64,000 bases of DNA from Acetobacterium woodii (GTDB lineage Bacteria; Bacillota; Clostridia; Eubacteriales; Eubacteriaceae). Each line of letters begins with the position of its first letter. The first letter of the stretch is position 1. The stretch is from positions 33,301-97,300 of the forward strand of contig JACQZP010000005.1 of assembly GCA_016213825.1 (NCBI GenBank). The letters are read 5' to 3'. The notes beneath the pieces are model-generated. The model saw nothing but the letters and a program-made list of their open reading frames with translations. It did not search any database and had not been told where the DNA came from. Below are positions 1 through 9,234 of this stretch, one piece after another. A program made the position numbers and the translations under genes.

Positions 1-336
1 CTGGTCAATGGGTTTGAAGAAAAATTGACAGTTGCTTTTAATGATGTGGACTTCTGTCTCAAACTCTATGAAGCAGGAAAATTTAATATTTGGTTACACA
101 ACGTAGAGTTGTATCATTATGAATCAAAATCCCGAGGAGCCGAAGACACCTATTCAAAATATAAGCGATTTAACAGCGAAATTAAGTATATGAAAGATCA
201 TTGGTTGAAATACATCAAGAATGATCCCTATTATAATCGGAACCTAACCCGTGTTGATGGAAATTATGCAATTTGTGTTGATATTGTCGGTTATGTAAAG
301 GGAAAACCCAAGGAAGATGAAGAAAATGCGATATAA
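1..336 (+). CDS. GT2-family glycosyltransferase, C-terminal part (5' end outside window)
   Basis: The frame is open from the first base of the window, so this is the 3' part of a longer gene. The visible residues contain the pattern AFNDVDFCLKLYEAG followed by LYHYESKSRG, which is typical of the acceptor-side end of family 2 glycosyltransferases that build rhamnan or O-antigen-like polymers. The tail with DPYYNRNLT also matches that group. It likely transfers a sugar from a nucleotide donor to a growing surface glycan at the cytoplasmic face. The donor and acceptor cannot be judged from this fragment. It lies upstream of cell-wall hydrolases and further glycosyltransferases on the same strand. 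Confidence 0.8.
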   Translation: MVNGFEEKLTVAFNDVDFCLKLYEAGKFNIWLHNVELYHYESKSRGAEDTYSKYKRFNSEIKYMKDHWLKYIKNDPYYNRNLTRVDGNYAICVDIVGYVKGKPKEDEENAI

Positions 337-350
337 CTTAATGTACAAAA

Positions 351-404
351 AGTTGTAACGAAAAATTGACGATGTAAAATATTTGTGATATTATCGTTAC
401 AACT
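351..404 (+). promoter_or_regulatory. SigmaA-type promoter enclosed by an 11-bp inverted repeat
   Basis: TTGACG at 366-371 and TATTAT at 389-394 are separated by 17 bases and lie about 60 bases before the start of the amidase gene. The arms AGTTGTAACGA (351-361) and TCGTTACAACT (394-404) are exact reverse complements. One sits just upstream of the -35 and the other starts at the last base of the -10. This suggests an operator for an unidentified regulator, or a stem in the DNA around the promoter. The promoter call rests on consensus match only. Confidence 0.55.
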
Positions 405-451
405 ATAGATAGGGACAACTGGGTTAAAATTTTAAGAAAGGAGGAATGATA

Positions 452-3274
452 ATGGAACATATTAAGAATAGAAGAAAGCAGATTGCTTTGGGGGTAGTAC
501 TGATCCTCACTTTGTTTACTTTCTTTTCATATTTTAGTCTAACCGTTAATGCTGCCAGTACGACGATTGTCGTAAATCCAGGGCATCAATCAGGGACTGA
601 TACCGGAGCCGTTAATAGCACCACGGGTATTAAAGAAGTGGATCTTAATAATGCATTGGCTATCAAAATCGTGACGACTTTGAGAAATAATGGTTATAAT
701 GCTATTTTGAGCCATCAAATTCCCGGAAATCCCGGTTTGCCAACCTTGTTAGCGACAACGGTCAATAACTCGACCGCCGTTTGTGATGCCGCAAATAAGC
801 TGGGGGCAGATTTGCTCATTAGTGTGCACCATAATTCAGGCGGCGCTACTGCCAGTGGTTATGAATTTTATTGGAGCAGTTATCATCCATCGGTTGATAA
901 TAATGGAATTTATCAAAAAACCGGACTTTGGTCTGATGGTTCAACCGCAGATTTAGATGCTACTCCACCAACTATTGCGGTCAAGTCTAAAGAACTGGCA
1001 AATTCGCTCAATACAAATTTTAGCAAAAACCTAACCTATGTTCCAACCAGGAACAAAATTGTTGAACGAGATGATGCGATTACCAGAAAGACAAGTATGC
1101 CTTCGGTACTGATTGAAGCAGGATTTGTATCAAACAATGCGGAATCGTTAAAGATGGCAGATGGAACCAATCAACAAAAGATGGCAGATCAGGTTTTAGC
1201 TAGCGTTACCGAAATGTTTGGAGCAGCTACACAACCAATGACTGCTACTGGCTTTACTGCTACTGTTAGTGGAGACAAAATCACGGCGACGGTTAAGGGT
1301 GTTACCGCACCGAATGGGTTACAGGTTATTTACATACCAACATGGAGTGACGATTGCGGACAAGATGATCTGAAATGGTACACCGCAACGAAACAAAGTG
1401 ATGGCAGTTATAGTGCGATCATTGATGTTAAAGATCATGGTTATACCAGTGGAAATTACCAATTGCATTGCTACGGCGTGGATTCTTATGGGAAGTACAC
1501 CTTATTAGGGGATACAACGGCCAATGTAACATCATCGGTTCAGGATAAAATGTCAGCAACCAGTGTAACGAGCAGTGTTTCAGGAAATATTATTACAGCA
1601 ACAGTAAAAGGAATAACGGCGCCAAATGGTCTAACTTCAGTATCAATACCAGTCTGGAGTGAAACGGGTGGCCAGGATGATCTAAAATGGTATACAGCAA
1701 CGAAGCAAAGTGATGGTAGTTATAAGATCACCATTGATATTAAAGATCATAACTATGATGGTGGAACCTACAATATCCACGCTTATGGAACAGACAATAG
1801 CAGTATGATGACGTTCTTGGGTAGTTCAACAGCAACGGTCAAAGTTGAATCAATGACGGCAACCAGCGTAACCGGAAGTGTGTCTGGAAACAAAATTAAG
1901 GCAACCGTCACAGGAATAACGGCGCCAAATGGCATTACTGAAATGGTCATCCCGATTTGGAGTGAAACGGGTGGGCAGAATGATCTCAAGTGGTATACTG
2001 CCACAAAACAGACAGATGGAAGTTATAGTGTAACTATTGACATCAAGGACCATAATTATGATGGCGGAACCTATAATATTCATGCATATGGTAAAGATAA
2101 CAACAATAAGCTGAACTTTGTGGGCTCGACGACGGTGAATGTTATCGTCGAACCAATGACGGCAACCAGCGTAACTGGAAGTGTGTCTGGAAACAAAATT
2201 ACCGCAACCATTAAAGGAATTAATGCGCCAAGTGGTATTCAGTCAATATCGGTGCCGATTTGGAGTGATGTTGGTGGGCAGGATGATTTAAAATGGTACA
2301 CGGCAACCAAACAAAGTGATGGGAGCTATAGTGTAACAATTGATATAAAAGATCACAATTATTCCGGTGGCATCTATAATATCCATGTTTATGGAACTGA
2401 CAATAATGGTAAGATGACATTTTTAGGGAATACATCAGTGAGTGTGGCGACTACGCCGATGACAGCATCATCAGTAAAAGCCTCAGTTACCGAAAACATT
2501 ATTACAGTTACCGTTGGTGGAATAACCGCGCCGAATGGAATTCAAAGTATTCAACTGCCAACCTGGAGTGATGTAAATGGTCAGGACGATATCAAATGGT
2601 ACACCGCCACCAAACAAAGTGATGGAAGTTATCAGACTACGATTGATGCAAAAAATCATAATGGCGACAGCGGTACCTATTCGATTCACGCCTATGGTGT
2701 CGAAACAGACGGACGCATGGTATTCCTGGGAAACACATCAGTGAGTGTGAGCTATGTTGAGACACCAATTATGGGTGCGACGACTGTAACAGCAGCTCAG
2801 CTGGTGGCCTATTACAAAGCGACTGGAAGTGTTTACCCGCAGATTTATAATGATCTTGGTGTGAATCTGGAGACTTTTGCGGCACTCTATATCAGTGAGT
2901 GCAATGCTGAAGGCGTTCGCGCCGAGGTCGCTTTTGCACAGGCAATGCTGGAAACTGGGAATCTTCAGTTCGGTGGAGATGTTAAACCGACGCAATTTAA
3001 TTTTGCTGGTTTGGGCGCCACTGGCGGGGTGCCGGGTTTTGATTTTGCCGCAGTATATGGATACACCAGTGCAGGCCTGCAAACCGGAATCAGAGGCCAT
3101 GTGCAGCATTTGAAATGCTATGCCAGCAATTCGGCTCTGAATCAAACTAAGGTTGATCCGAGATGGAATGATTCGCTTAGACTACGAGCGGTTTCAGTTG
3201 AAAAACTGGCCGGAACCTGGGCTGCAGATACAACATATGCAGGTAAGGTTAAAGCGATTATGAAAAAGTTTTAA
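452..3274 (+). CDS. Secreted N-acetylmuramoyl-L-alanine amidase with five GBS Bsp-like repeats and a C-terminal glucosaminidase domain
   Basis: About 940 residues. Start at 452 is preferred over ATG 446 because the AAAGGAGG box ends at 444, leaving a 7-base spacing only for 452. Residues 1-35 form a signal peptide (basic KNRRKQ, hydrophobic core, VNA-AS cleavage). Residues about 36-260 are an Amidase_3 zinc domain: NPGH, KEVDLN and SVHHNSG supply metal ligands and VLIEAGF the catalytic Glu. Five repeats of about 101 residues follow, each with a WS-x3-GQDDLKWY core. The last 150 residues resemble the endo-beta-N-acetylglucosaminidase fold (AQAMLETGNLQFGG with the likely catalytic Glu, then FNFAGLG). 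It should cut both peptide and glycan bonds of peptidoglycan outside the cell, with the repeats probably binding the wall. A terminator follows, so it is probably monocistronic. Confidence 0.9.
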   Translation: MEHIKNRRKQIALGVVLILTLFTFFSYFSLTVNAASTTIVVNPGHQSGTDTGAVNSTTGIKEVDLNNALAIKIVTTLRNNGYNAILSHQIPGNPGLPTLLATTVNNSTAVCDAANKLGADLLISVHHNSGGATASGYEFYWSSYHPSVDNNGIYQKTGLWSDGSTADLDATPPTIAVKSKELANSLNTNFSKNLTYVPTRNKIVERDDAITRKTSMPSVLIEAGFVSNNAESLKMADGTNQQKMADQVLASVTEMFGAATQPMTATGFTATVSGDKITATVKGVTAPNGLQVIYIPTWSDDCGQDDLKWYTATKQSDGSYSAIIDVKDHGYTSGNYQLHCYGVDSYGKYTLLGDTTANVTSSVQDKMSATSVTSSVSGNIITATVKGITAPNGLTSVSIPVWSETGGQDDLKWYTATKQSDGSYKITIDIKDHNYDGGTYNIHAYGTDNSSMMTFLGSSTATVKVESMTATSVTGSVSGNKIKATVTGITAPNGITEMVIPIWSETGGQNDLKWYTATKQTDGSYSVTIDIKDHNYDGGTYNIHAYGKDNNNKLNFVGSTTVNVIVEPMTATSVTGSVSGNKITATIKGINAPSGIQSISVPIWSDVGGQDDLKWYTATKQSDGSYSVTIDIKDHNYSGGIYNIHVYGTDNNGKMTFLGNTSVSVATTPMTASSVKASVTENIITVTVGGITAPNGIQSIQLPTWSDVNGQDDIKWYTATKQSDGSYQTTIDAKNHNGDSGTYSIHAYGVETDGRMVFLGNTSVSVSYVETPIMGATTVTAAQLVAYYKATGSVYPQIYNDLGVNLETFAALYISECNAEGVRAEVAFAQAMLETGNLQFGGDVKPTQFNFAGLGATGGVPGFDFAAVYGYTSAGLQTGIRGHVQHLKCYASNSALNQTKVDPRWNDSLRLRAVSVEKLAGTWAADTTYAGKVKAIMKKF
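1238..2755 (+). repeat. Five tandem in-frame repeat units coding GBS Bsp-like domains
   Basis: Units begin near 1238, 1550, 1853, 2156 and 2459. The last four are spaced by exactly 303 bases (101 codons). Each codes for M-T/S-A-T/S-x-V then TAPNGL/I, a WS-x3-GQ(D/N)D core, YTATKQSDGSY and a NIHAYG-type end. Units 3 and 4 share long identical nucleotide runs at their starts, which suggests recent duplication. Related but more diverged units are found in the next gene. Confidence 0.9.
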
Positions 3275-3279
3275 TTTTT

Positions 3280-3314
3280 AAAGACAGAGCTGAATTTTTC
3301 AGCTCTGTCTTTTT
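3280..3314 (+). terminator. Intrinsic terminator after the amidase gene
   Basis: The arms AAAGACAGAGCTGA and TCAGCTCTGTCTTT form a perfect stem of about 14 bp with a short T-rich loop, ending in a T run, 6 bases after the stop codon. Confidence 0.9.
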
Positions 3315-3433
3315 ATGTTCTAACCTTGACATACATAATACAAAAATGATAGGGTAGAGAAAAGGAAAAGATCAAATAGTTTCGGTGCTCACGTCAATCA
3401 GTGAAAACGATTAAATTAAACTAGAGGAGAGAA

Positions 3434-5677
3434 ATGAGATTAACAGCAGGAGAAAAAAGTTGGTTCAGATTGTTAACTATTTGCTGGATATTTACGCTGC
3501 TTTTGTCATCGGGGCAAGTTCTGGCAGAAGAAGTCGAAGAATCCGTTAAACATGTGATCATTGTAAAAAATGAAAGAGGTGAGCCGATTAACAATGCCGT
3601 TTTTGAAATTCAGAATGATAAAAATGAAGTATTAGAAACCTGCGTTAGTGACGCAGACGGCTGCGCAATCATCAAAAATGTAAATGAAGGGAAATATCAT
3701 TTAACGCAAATTAAAACCCTAGCGGGTTATGAACTTGCTAAACAACGTAGTATTGAGATAAAAATCGAAAATCCCGTAACGGAAGAAGTCGTGATCAATC
3801 AAAAGGAGCCATCTGAACCGAAATCTGCGGCTAAAATAATTGATGAAGAAACCGGACCGGAGATCAATGAAAATAATCTATCAGATGTGAGTTTAAATGA
3901 GAAATCAACTGAGACCGAGATAACAACAGGTATTAACGTAGAAAAATCCGAAAATCTTACGAATTTATCATCAACGCCTCTGATTGTTAATGATATAAAA
4001 GTCAATATTGCTCAAGTAACTGGAAGTACAACTCAATTTATTATCAGTACTGTTGGCTATGCCGGAAAAACAGGGATCGGCAAAGTTTGTTTTCCCACCT
4101 GGTCGGAAAGAAATGGCCAGGATGATCTTCGCTGGTATGAAGGAACCCTCGACAGCAAAGGTGAGTACAGCTTGACCGTAGACGTCAAAGACCACAGTTT
4201 TGAAACGGGAATTTATAATATTCATACCTATATCTATGGATTAAAAGGGGAAGTCATCAAAACCTTTACGAATACACAAAGTTTGGAAACTCAAAAACCA
4301 GCAATCAGTTTAACAGAAGTGACAAACAACGCCTATAAGGTTCGCCTAACTGGGGCAAGTAATCCCCAGGGAGTTAGTCGAGTAAGTTTTCCAACTTGGA
4401 CTCAGATCGATGGGCAGGATGATTTGCGATGGGAACCAGGAACCTATGTGGGCAACGATACCTGGGAAGCAACCATCCATATCAATGACTATAAACGCAG
4501 CTATGATACGTTTATCACCCATGCCTACATTATGAATAAAGATGGACAGCTAAAGTATAGTGGTGCAATCGACCAGATTGTCAAAAATCCCTTTTTGGAG
4601 GAGTCATTAGAAATTAAGATTCAGCCAGACAACAATCCATCAAAATTCTCGATTGTTACTCAAAACTGCAGTGGCAAGACTGGGGCTAAGAGTGTTGCAT
4701 TTGCAGTATGGACAAAACGAAATGGGCAAGATGAATTAAAATGGTATGAGGGTGCATTGGGTCCGGATGGTGAATTTTATGGATATGTTGACATTGAAAA
4801 CCATGGGTTTGAAACAGGACCGTTTGTTGTTCATGCCTACCTGCGGGGGACGGCGGGAGAAACGATTGCGTTCGCCAATTCCGAATTTACCATGCCAGTT
4901 GTTAAACCAACCATTGAATATGATAATGCTGTTCTTAATAACGTTTTTAAAATAAGAATTAAAAATGTCAGTAATGAAAATGGTGTGGCCAGTATTGTAT
5001 TTCCTACCTGGAGTCGCACCAATGGTCAGGATGATGTACGCTGGGAACAGGCAATTTATATCGGAAACAACACCTGGGAAGCGACCATTAATCTGACAAA
5101 TTACAATACTATCGTCGATGATTTTATCACCCATGCTTACTTGGTAGATAAAAATGGCAAAACTGTTTTTGTAAAAGAGTCAGTTAAACGTATTTCCCAG
5201 AATACGGCAACGATCTACGGATTTTTTGCCTATCCGCTGGATAAAAATTATCAGCCAGATTCCAGTGATCCAACCGATTGGTTTGGACTAAGGTGGGGAG
5301 ACATCCATGAAGGAATTGACATCCCAGCCGATCGTTATGCTAGCTGTTATTCGGTAGCAAACGGCGTGGTTGAAAAAGCAGGATATTTCATGGGATATGG
5401 CCGCTACATTCGGATTCGAACCACTGACCGATATGGCGAGAGTGTATCGTTCTTTTATGGACACCTTCAGGAAATTAATGTCAGTGTGGGTCAATCAGTC
5501 AGCATGGGGCAAAAAATCGGCTCGGTTGGCGGATCGGGTTATAATGCTCAAGGTAAATATATTGATGATGCCTACGGTTCACACCTCCATTTTGGCGCAA
5601 TTGCCAATGCCGATTATGCCTGTGTTGATCCGGAAATATGGATTGATTTTCATAATCCGTATCGTAACGCAAACTAA
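3434..5677 (+). CDS. Secreted M23-family metallopeptidase with SpaA-like domain and four GBS Bsp-like repeats
   Basis: 747 residues, start supported by AGAGGAGAG just upstream. An N-terminal signal peptide (basic start, hydrophobic LLTICWIFTLLLSSG, cleavage near VLA-EE) is followed by a SpaA/prealbumin-like beta domain at about residues 35-115 (VKNERGEPINNAVFEI, then GKYHLTQ). Next comes a low-complexity Glu/Ser/Thr linker, then four repeats with W(S/T)-x3-NGQDD(L/V)RW-type cores. The C-terminal 140 residues are a LytM/M23 endopeptidase: HEGIDIP supplies the His and Asp zinc ligands and SHLHFG the second His pair. It should cleave peptide cross-bridges in the wall. It shares the repeat domain with the upstream amidase, so the two probably target the same wall sites. 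A possible TTGACA at 3326-3331 lacks a good -10. Confidence 0.9.
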   Translation: MRLTAGEKSWFRLLTICWIFTLLLSSGQVLAEEVEESVKHVIIVKNERGEPINNAVFEIQNDKNEVLETCVSDADGCAIIKNVNEGKYHLTQIKTLAGYELAKQRSIEIKIENPVTEEVVINQKEPSEPKSAAKIIDEETGPEINENNLSDVSLNEKSTETEITTGINVEKSENLTNLSSTPLIVNDIKVNIAQVTGSTTQFIISTVGYAGKTGIGKVCFPTWSERNGQDDLRWYEGTLDSKGEYSLTVDVKDHSFETGIYNIHTYIYGLKGEVIKTFTNTQSLETQKPAISLTEVTNNAYKVRLTGASNPQGVSRVSFPTWTQIDGQDDLRWEPGTYVGNDTWEATIHINDYKRSYDTFITHAYIMNKDGQLKYSGAIDQIVKNPFLEESLEIKIQPDNNPSKFSIVTQNCSGKTGAKSVAFAVWTKRNGQDELKWYEGALGPDGEFYGYVDIENHGFETGPFVVHAYLRGTAGETIAFANSEFTMPVVKPTIEYDNAVLNNVFKIRIKNVSNENGVASIVFPTWSRTNGQDDVRWEQAIYIGNNTWEATINLTNYNTIVDDFITHAYLVDKNGKTVFVKESVKRISQNTATIYGFFAYPLDKNYQPDSSDPTDWFGLRWGDIHEGIDIPADRYASCYSVANGVVEKAGYFMGYGRYIRIRTTDRYGESVSFFYGHLQEINVSVGQSVSMGQKIGSVGGSGYNAQGKYIDDAYGSHLHFGAIANADYACVDPEIWIDFHNPYRNAN

Positions 5678-5683
5678 CAAATC

Positions 5684-5732
5684 GAACAAAAAGAGACTGA
5701 GGCGGGTTCCTCAGCCTCTTTTTGTTCAGTAA
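5684..5732 (+). terminator. Intrinsic terminator after the M23 peptidase
   Basis: GAACAAAAAGAGACTGAGG (5684-5702) pairs with CCTCAGCCTCTTTTTGTTC (5709-5727) with one G-T pair. The right arm carries the T run. Confidence 0.9.
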
Positions 5733-5747
5733 ACGAGAATCCTATGT

Positions 5748-5753
5748 TATAAT
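5748..5753 (+). promoter_or_regulatory. Probable -10 box (TATAAT) for the following glycosyltransferase
   Basis: A perfect TATAAT lies 36 bases before the ATG at 5789, right after the terminator. The -35 region (TTCAGT, 17 bases upstream) is weak, so the promoter call is tentative. Confidence 0.4.
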
Positions 5754-5788
5754 AGTACGGACTATGAATGGAACTAGAGGAAGAGTTT

Positions 5789-6772
5789 ATGAAGTATGAT
5801 GTTTCGGTTATTATTCCGAACTATAATGGCGAAAAATTTATTGCAAATTGTTTGGACAGCATTCTGATCCAAAGTTTTTTTAAGTTAGGAAAAATGGAAA
5901 TCATCGTTGTAGATGATTGTTCCAATGACGATAGCGTTAAAATTATTAAAGCATACAAGCAGATAACGTTACTGGAAAACTCAGTAAATTCAGGTTTTGA
6001 CAAATCAGTCAATCAAGGAATTTTAGCCAGCAACGGTAAATACTGTTTGCTGTTAAATAATGATGTCGTGGTTGACCAGGATTTTGTGAAATACTTATAT
6101 TTGCATATTGAGGAAAGCGCTAAAATATTTTCAGTCAGTGCTAAAATGATTCGTTTTTATGAACGCGATAAGCTGGATGATGCCGGGGATTTTTATAATA
6201 TCTTTGGGTGGGGTTATAAGCGAGGCGATGGCAAACGCCTGAATGCTTATGATCAATCAACATCCATTTTTAGCACTTGTGCCGGCGCTGGTATCTACCG
6301 ACGAACGGTTTTGGATCAGATTGGCTTATTTGATGAGGATTTTTTTGCCTACATGGAAGATGTGGATATTTCCTATCGCGGGCTGATTTATGGTTATAAA
6401 AATCGTTATGAACCCAAAGCGATCTGTTATCATATCGGAAGTGCAACCACGGCAGAAGGACAAAAGTACAGTCCTTTTAAAGTACAAATATCAGCAAGAA
6501 ATAATATCTATGTGGCTTATAAAAATATGCCGATATTACAGTTAATTATTAACAGCCCCTTTCTACTTACAGGCTTTTTAATCAAATATTCGCTTTTTAC
6601 AAAACGGGGTTATGGAAAAGACTATGCTTCAGGTATAAAAGAAGGATTTATGACGTTTAGAAAAATCGATAAGGTACCATTCGCCTTCAAAAATCTGGGT
6701 CATTATTTGTTTATTGAGGTGCAATTGCTGATCAACGTTTTGCGGTTTGTAGCAAATAAATTGAGGAAATAA
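5789..6772 (+). CDS. GT2-family glycosyltransferase
   Basis: About 327 residues from ATG 5789, which has AGAGGAAG 5 bases upstream. The ATG at 5768 has no such box. The protein begins MKYDVSVIIPNYNGEKF, the start of a GT-A fold, and has LLNNDVVVDQDF (the donor-binding acidic motif region), FDEDFFAYMEDVDISYRG and a C-terminal hydrophobic stretch that may bind the membrane. It resembles rhamnosyl- or other hexosyl-transferases of surface polysaccharide clusters and should act on a lipid-linked acceptor in the cytoplasm. The specific sugar is not predictable. It is followed by a second GT2 gene after a 93-base gap. Confidence 0.85.
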   Translation: MKYDVSVIIPNYNGEKFIANCLDSILIQSFFKLGKMEIIVVDDCSNDDSVKIIKAYKQITLLENSVNSGFDKSVNQGILASNGKYCLLLNNDVVVDQDFVKYLYLHIEESAKIFSVSAKMIRFYERDKLDDAGDFYNIFGWGYKRGDGKRLNAYDQSTSIFSTCAGAGIYRRTVLDQIGLFDEDFFAYMEDVDISYRGLIYGYKNRYEPKAICYHIGSATTAEGQKYSPFKVQISARNNIYVAYKNMPILQLIINSPFLLTGFLIKYSLFTKRGYGKDYASGIKEGFMTFRKIDKVPFAFKNLGHYLFIEVQLLINVLRFVANKLRK

Positions 6773-6865
6773 AAACACTTTGGATATCTTTCCTTCCATA
6801 TTTAAAAAGTGTATGGTAAAATATAATGTCTTTTGAAAGACAAAAAGGCTTAAGAAAGGCTTGAA

Positions 6866-7732
6866 ATGGATTTATCAATTATCATTGTTAATTATAAAAC
6901 AGAAGAATTGACATCAAACTGTATTGACTCCGTTATTAAAAGTAACACCAAAGGATTGGACTATGAAATTATCCTTGTCGATAATGCTTCTCAAGATGGC
7001 AGTGTCGAAGCCATTGAAAAACAGTTTCCCGGCGTGGAAATTATCAAAAATACCGAAAACCTGGGTTTTTCAAAGGCGAATAACATCGGCATTAATAAAT
7101 CAAAGGGCGATTATATTCTATTACTTAATTCGGATACCATTGTTGAACTTAATACCTTAAAAGGAGCAATCGCTTTTGTAAAAGATCACAAGCATATTGG
7201 AGCACTCGGTTGCAAAATACTCTTACCATCCGGGAAATTGGACCCAGCTTGCAAAAGAAGTTTTCCAACACCGTTAAATGGTTTATATCACAGCCTGAAT
7301 CTGGATACGGCTTTTCCAGATAATGTTCATTTTGGTGCATATAACCTGACTTATGTAGATGAAAACAAGACCTGTTCCATCGATTGTATCATGGGTGCAT
7401 TTATGCTGGTCCCTCGAGCAGTGATTGATCAGGTTGGACTGTTAGATGAGGATTTTTTTATGTACGGGGAAGACATCGACTGGTGTTACCGGATTAAGAA
7501 CGCCGGTTACCAGGTGATGTATTATCCGGAAATTCGCATCTTTCATCATAAAAAAGCCAGTGGCATCGGAAAACGAAATCCTAAAGTTATTGCCGCCTTT
7601 TATGATTCCATGACAATTTTTTATAATAAGCATTATCAGAAAAAGTATAATAAATTAACGAGATGGTTCGTGATTACCGGGACAACCATTATGAAGAAAA
7701 GAGCTTTAGCAAAAAATAATCGCAGAAAATAA
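6866..7732 (+). CDS. GT2-family glycosyltransferase, WbbL/rhamnosyltransferase-like
   Basis: 288 residues. The N-terminus MDLSIIIVNYKTEELTSNC and the segment ENLGFSKANNIGI, then LLLNSDTIV, are the usual signatures of the GT2 branch that contains L-rhamnosyl- and galactosyl-transferases acting on undecaprenyl-PP-linked sugars. MGAFMLVPRAV and FFMYGEDIDWCYRI are the acceptor-site motifs. The end is strongly basic. A TATAAT (6822-6827) lies upstream without a convincing -35. It is followed after 57 bases by the polyprenyl sugar transferase that could make its acceptor. Confidence 0.85.
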   Translation: MDLSIIIVNYKTEELTSNCIDSVIKSNTKGLDYEIILVDNASQDGSVEAIEKQFPGVEIIKNTENLGFSKANNIGINKSKGDYILLLNSDTIVELNTLKGAIAFVKDHKHIGALGCKILLPSGKLDPACKRSFPTPLNGLYHSLNLDTAFPDNVHFGAYNLTYVDENKTCSIDCIMGAFMLVPRAVIDQVGLLDEDFFMYGEDIDWCYRIKNAGYQVMYYPEIRIFHHKKASGIGKRNPKVIAAFYDSMTIFYNKHYQKKYNKLTRWFVITGTTIMKKRALAKNNRRK

Positions 7733-7789
7733 TATCTGTGTTTGGCAATTATGAACCTGTTTAGGAATTTATAATGAGAGGAGATTAAA

Positions 7790-9187
7790 ATGATAAAAAG
7801 CAATCAGCGTTTTTTCAACCTGATTTTGGTTTTATTTGATGTTTGTGTGGTGACGGCAGCGCTGTTATTTGCATGGTATATTCGATTTGTATCACCATTT
7901 TTTGATGATGGGATGCGAACCATGAATCTGGGTGCCTATCTGGATCTGCTTGTTATCATCATTCCTCTTTATCTTATTTTGTTTATAACTTTTGGATTAT
8001 ATCAGCCTTATCGAAAACAACAATTTTTTAAGGAATTCAGAGAAATTATTCTTGCAAATATCATTGGGATTACCATTCTGATGTCATTTTTATTTACGAC
8101 AAAAAGTATTCATTTTTCCCGTTATATGTTGGGGATTTTCTTTTTGACTTCGACTGTTTTAATGATCGTCGAGCGAGGCTCTATTCGAAAGATTTTAAGA
8201 ATGGCACGGGAACGCGGTTTTAATATCAAGTATATTATCATCGTCGGGGCTGGTAGTATTGGCCAGACGTTTGCGGCGAAAGTTGCCGGTGATCGGCAAT
8301 TAGGGTATAAGGTTACCGGTTATGTCGATGACTATTACCATAAAAGTGATAAAGATGGGATCCCCATTTTGGGAACCACCCGGGAAATGAATGAAATCCT
8401 TGAAGAATATCAGGTTGATGAGGTCATTATTGCGTTGCCTAATACCAGCTACAAACGAATTGATGAAGTAATTGATATTTGTGAGTATCAAGGAATCAAA
8501 ACGCAAATTATTCCAGATTATTTTCACTTAATCCAGGGAACAAAGGCTTACTTTGACGAATTAGATGGGATTCCGCTGATTAATACTCGTTATATTCCAT
8601 TGGATCAGCCCTTAAATAAATGGATAAAACGAGCTTTAGATATTATGTTGTCACTGATAATATTAATTTTAGTATCACCAATTATGATTATTACCGCAAT
8701 TCTGGTTAAGGTCACTTCACCAGGGCCAATTATTTATAAACAGATACGGGTTGGAATGGGCCGGAAGGAATTCTGGATCTATAAATTTAGATCGATGCGG
8801 AGTGATGCGTCGATCCCCGGTGAAATCGGATGGACCACTGAAAATGATCCGCGAAAGACGAAATTCGGAGCATTTATCAGAAAAACAAGCATCGATGAGC
8901 TGCCTCAGTTTGTCAATGTTCTAAAAGGAGATATGAGCATTGTTGGCCCGAGACCGGAACGTCCCCATTATGTTACCCAATTTCAACATGAAATTCCCAA
9001 GTATATGATCAAGCACCATGTTCGACCGGGAATAACCGGTTGGGCTCAAGTACAGGGGTGGCGGGGCGATACCTCCATTCATAAACGGATTGAGTGTGAT
9101 ATTGAGTATATTGAAAAATGGACATTATGGTTTGATGTCAAAGTTTTCTTTATGACGTTTAAAGCAGTATTTGAGAGTGGCTATTGA
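7790..9187 (+). CDS. Polyprenyl-phosphate sugar-1-phosphate transferase (WbaP/WcaJ-type)
   Basis: 465 residues, the full length of the family. Four to five transmembrane helices cover residues about 10-125. A Rossmann-like CoA-binding domain follows (IIVGAGSIGQTFAAKV, near residue 147). The C-terminal catalytic Bac_transf domain begins after another membrane helix (KRALDIMLSLIILIL) and has YKFRSMRSDA, KTSIDELPQFVNVLKGDMSIVGPRPERP and RPGITGWAQVQGWRG. These enzymes move a sugar-1-phosphate from a nucleotide sugar to undecaprenyl phosphate, the first membrane step of exopolysaccharide or wall-glycan assembly. GAGAGGAGA precedes the ATG. Its neighbours are glycosyltransferases and GT-C-like proteins. 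Confidence 0.92.
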   Translation: MIKSNQRFFNLILVLFDVCVVTAALLFAWYIRFVSPFFDDGMRTMNLGAYLDLLVIIIPLYLILFITFGLYQPYRKQQFFKEFREIILANIIGITILMSFLFTTKSIHFSRYMLGIFFLTSTVLMIVERGSIRKILRMARERGFNIKYIIIVGAGSIGQTFAAKVAGDRQLGYKVTGYVDDYYHKSDKDGIPILGTTREMNEILEEYQVDEVIIALPNTSYKRIDEVIDICEYQGIKTQIIPDYFHLIQGTKAYFDELDGIPLINTRYIPLDQPLNKWIKRALDIMLSLIILILVSPIMIITAILVKVTSPGPIIYKQIRVGMGRKEFWIYKFRSMRSDASIPGEIGWTTENDPRKTKFGAFIRKTSIDELPQFVNVLKGDMSIVGPRPERPHYVTQFQHEIPKYMIKHHVRPGITGWAQVQGWRGDTSIHKRIECDIEYIEKWTLWFDVKVFFMTFKAVFESGY

Positions 9188-9234
9188 TATTTAGATCTCA
9201 TTGTATAGTCGATACAACTTAAGAGGTGCGAATT

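Noticed and set aside
1238..2755. CRISPR-like regular repeats
   Set aside because: The 303-base period is in-frame coding repetition of a protein domain, not repeat-spacer structure. No CRISPR array, tRNA or rRNA was seen anywhere in the window.
2738..3145. 135-codon open frame on the minus strand opposite the glucosaminidase domain
   Set aside because: Shadow of the amidase gene, no ribosome site, low-complexity product.
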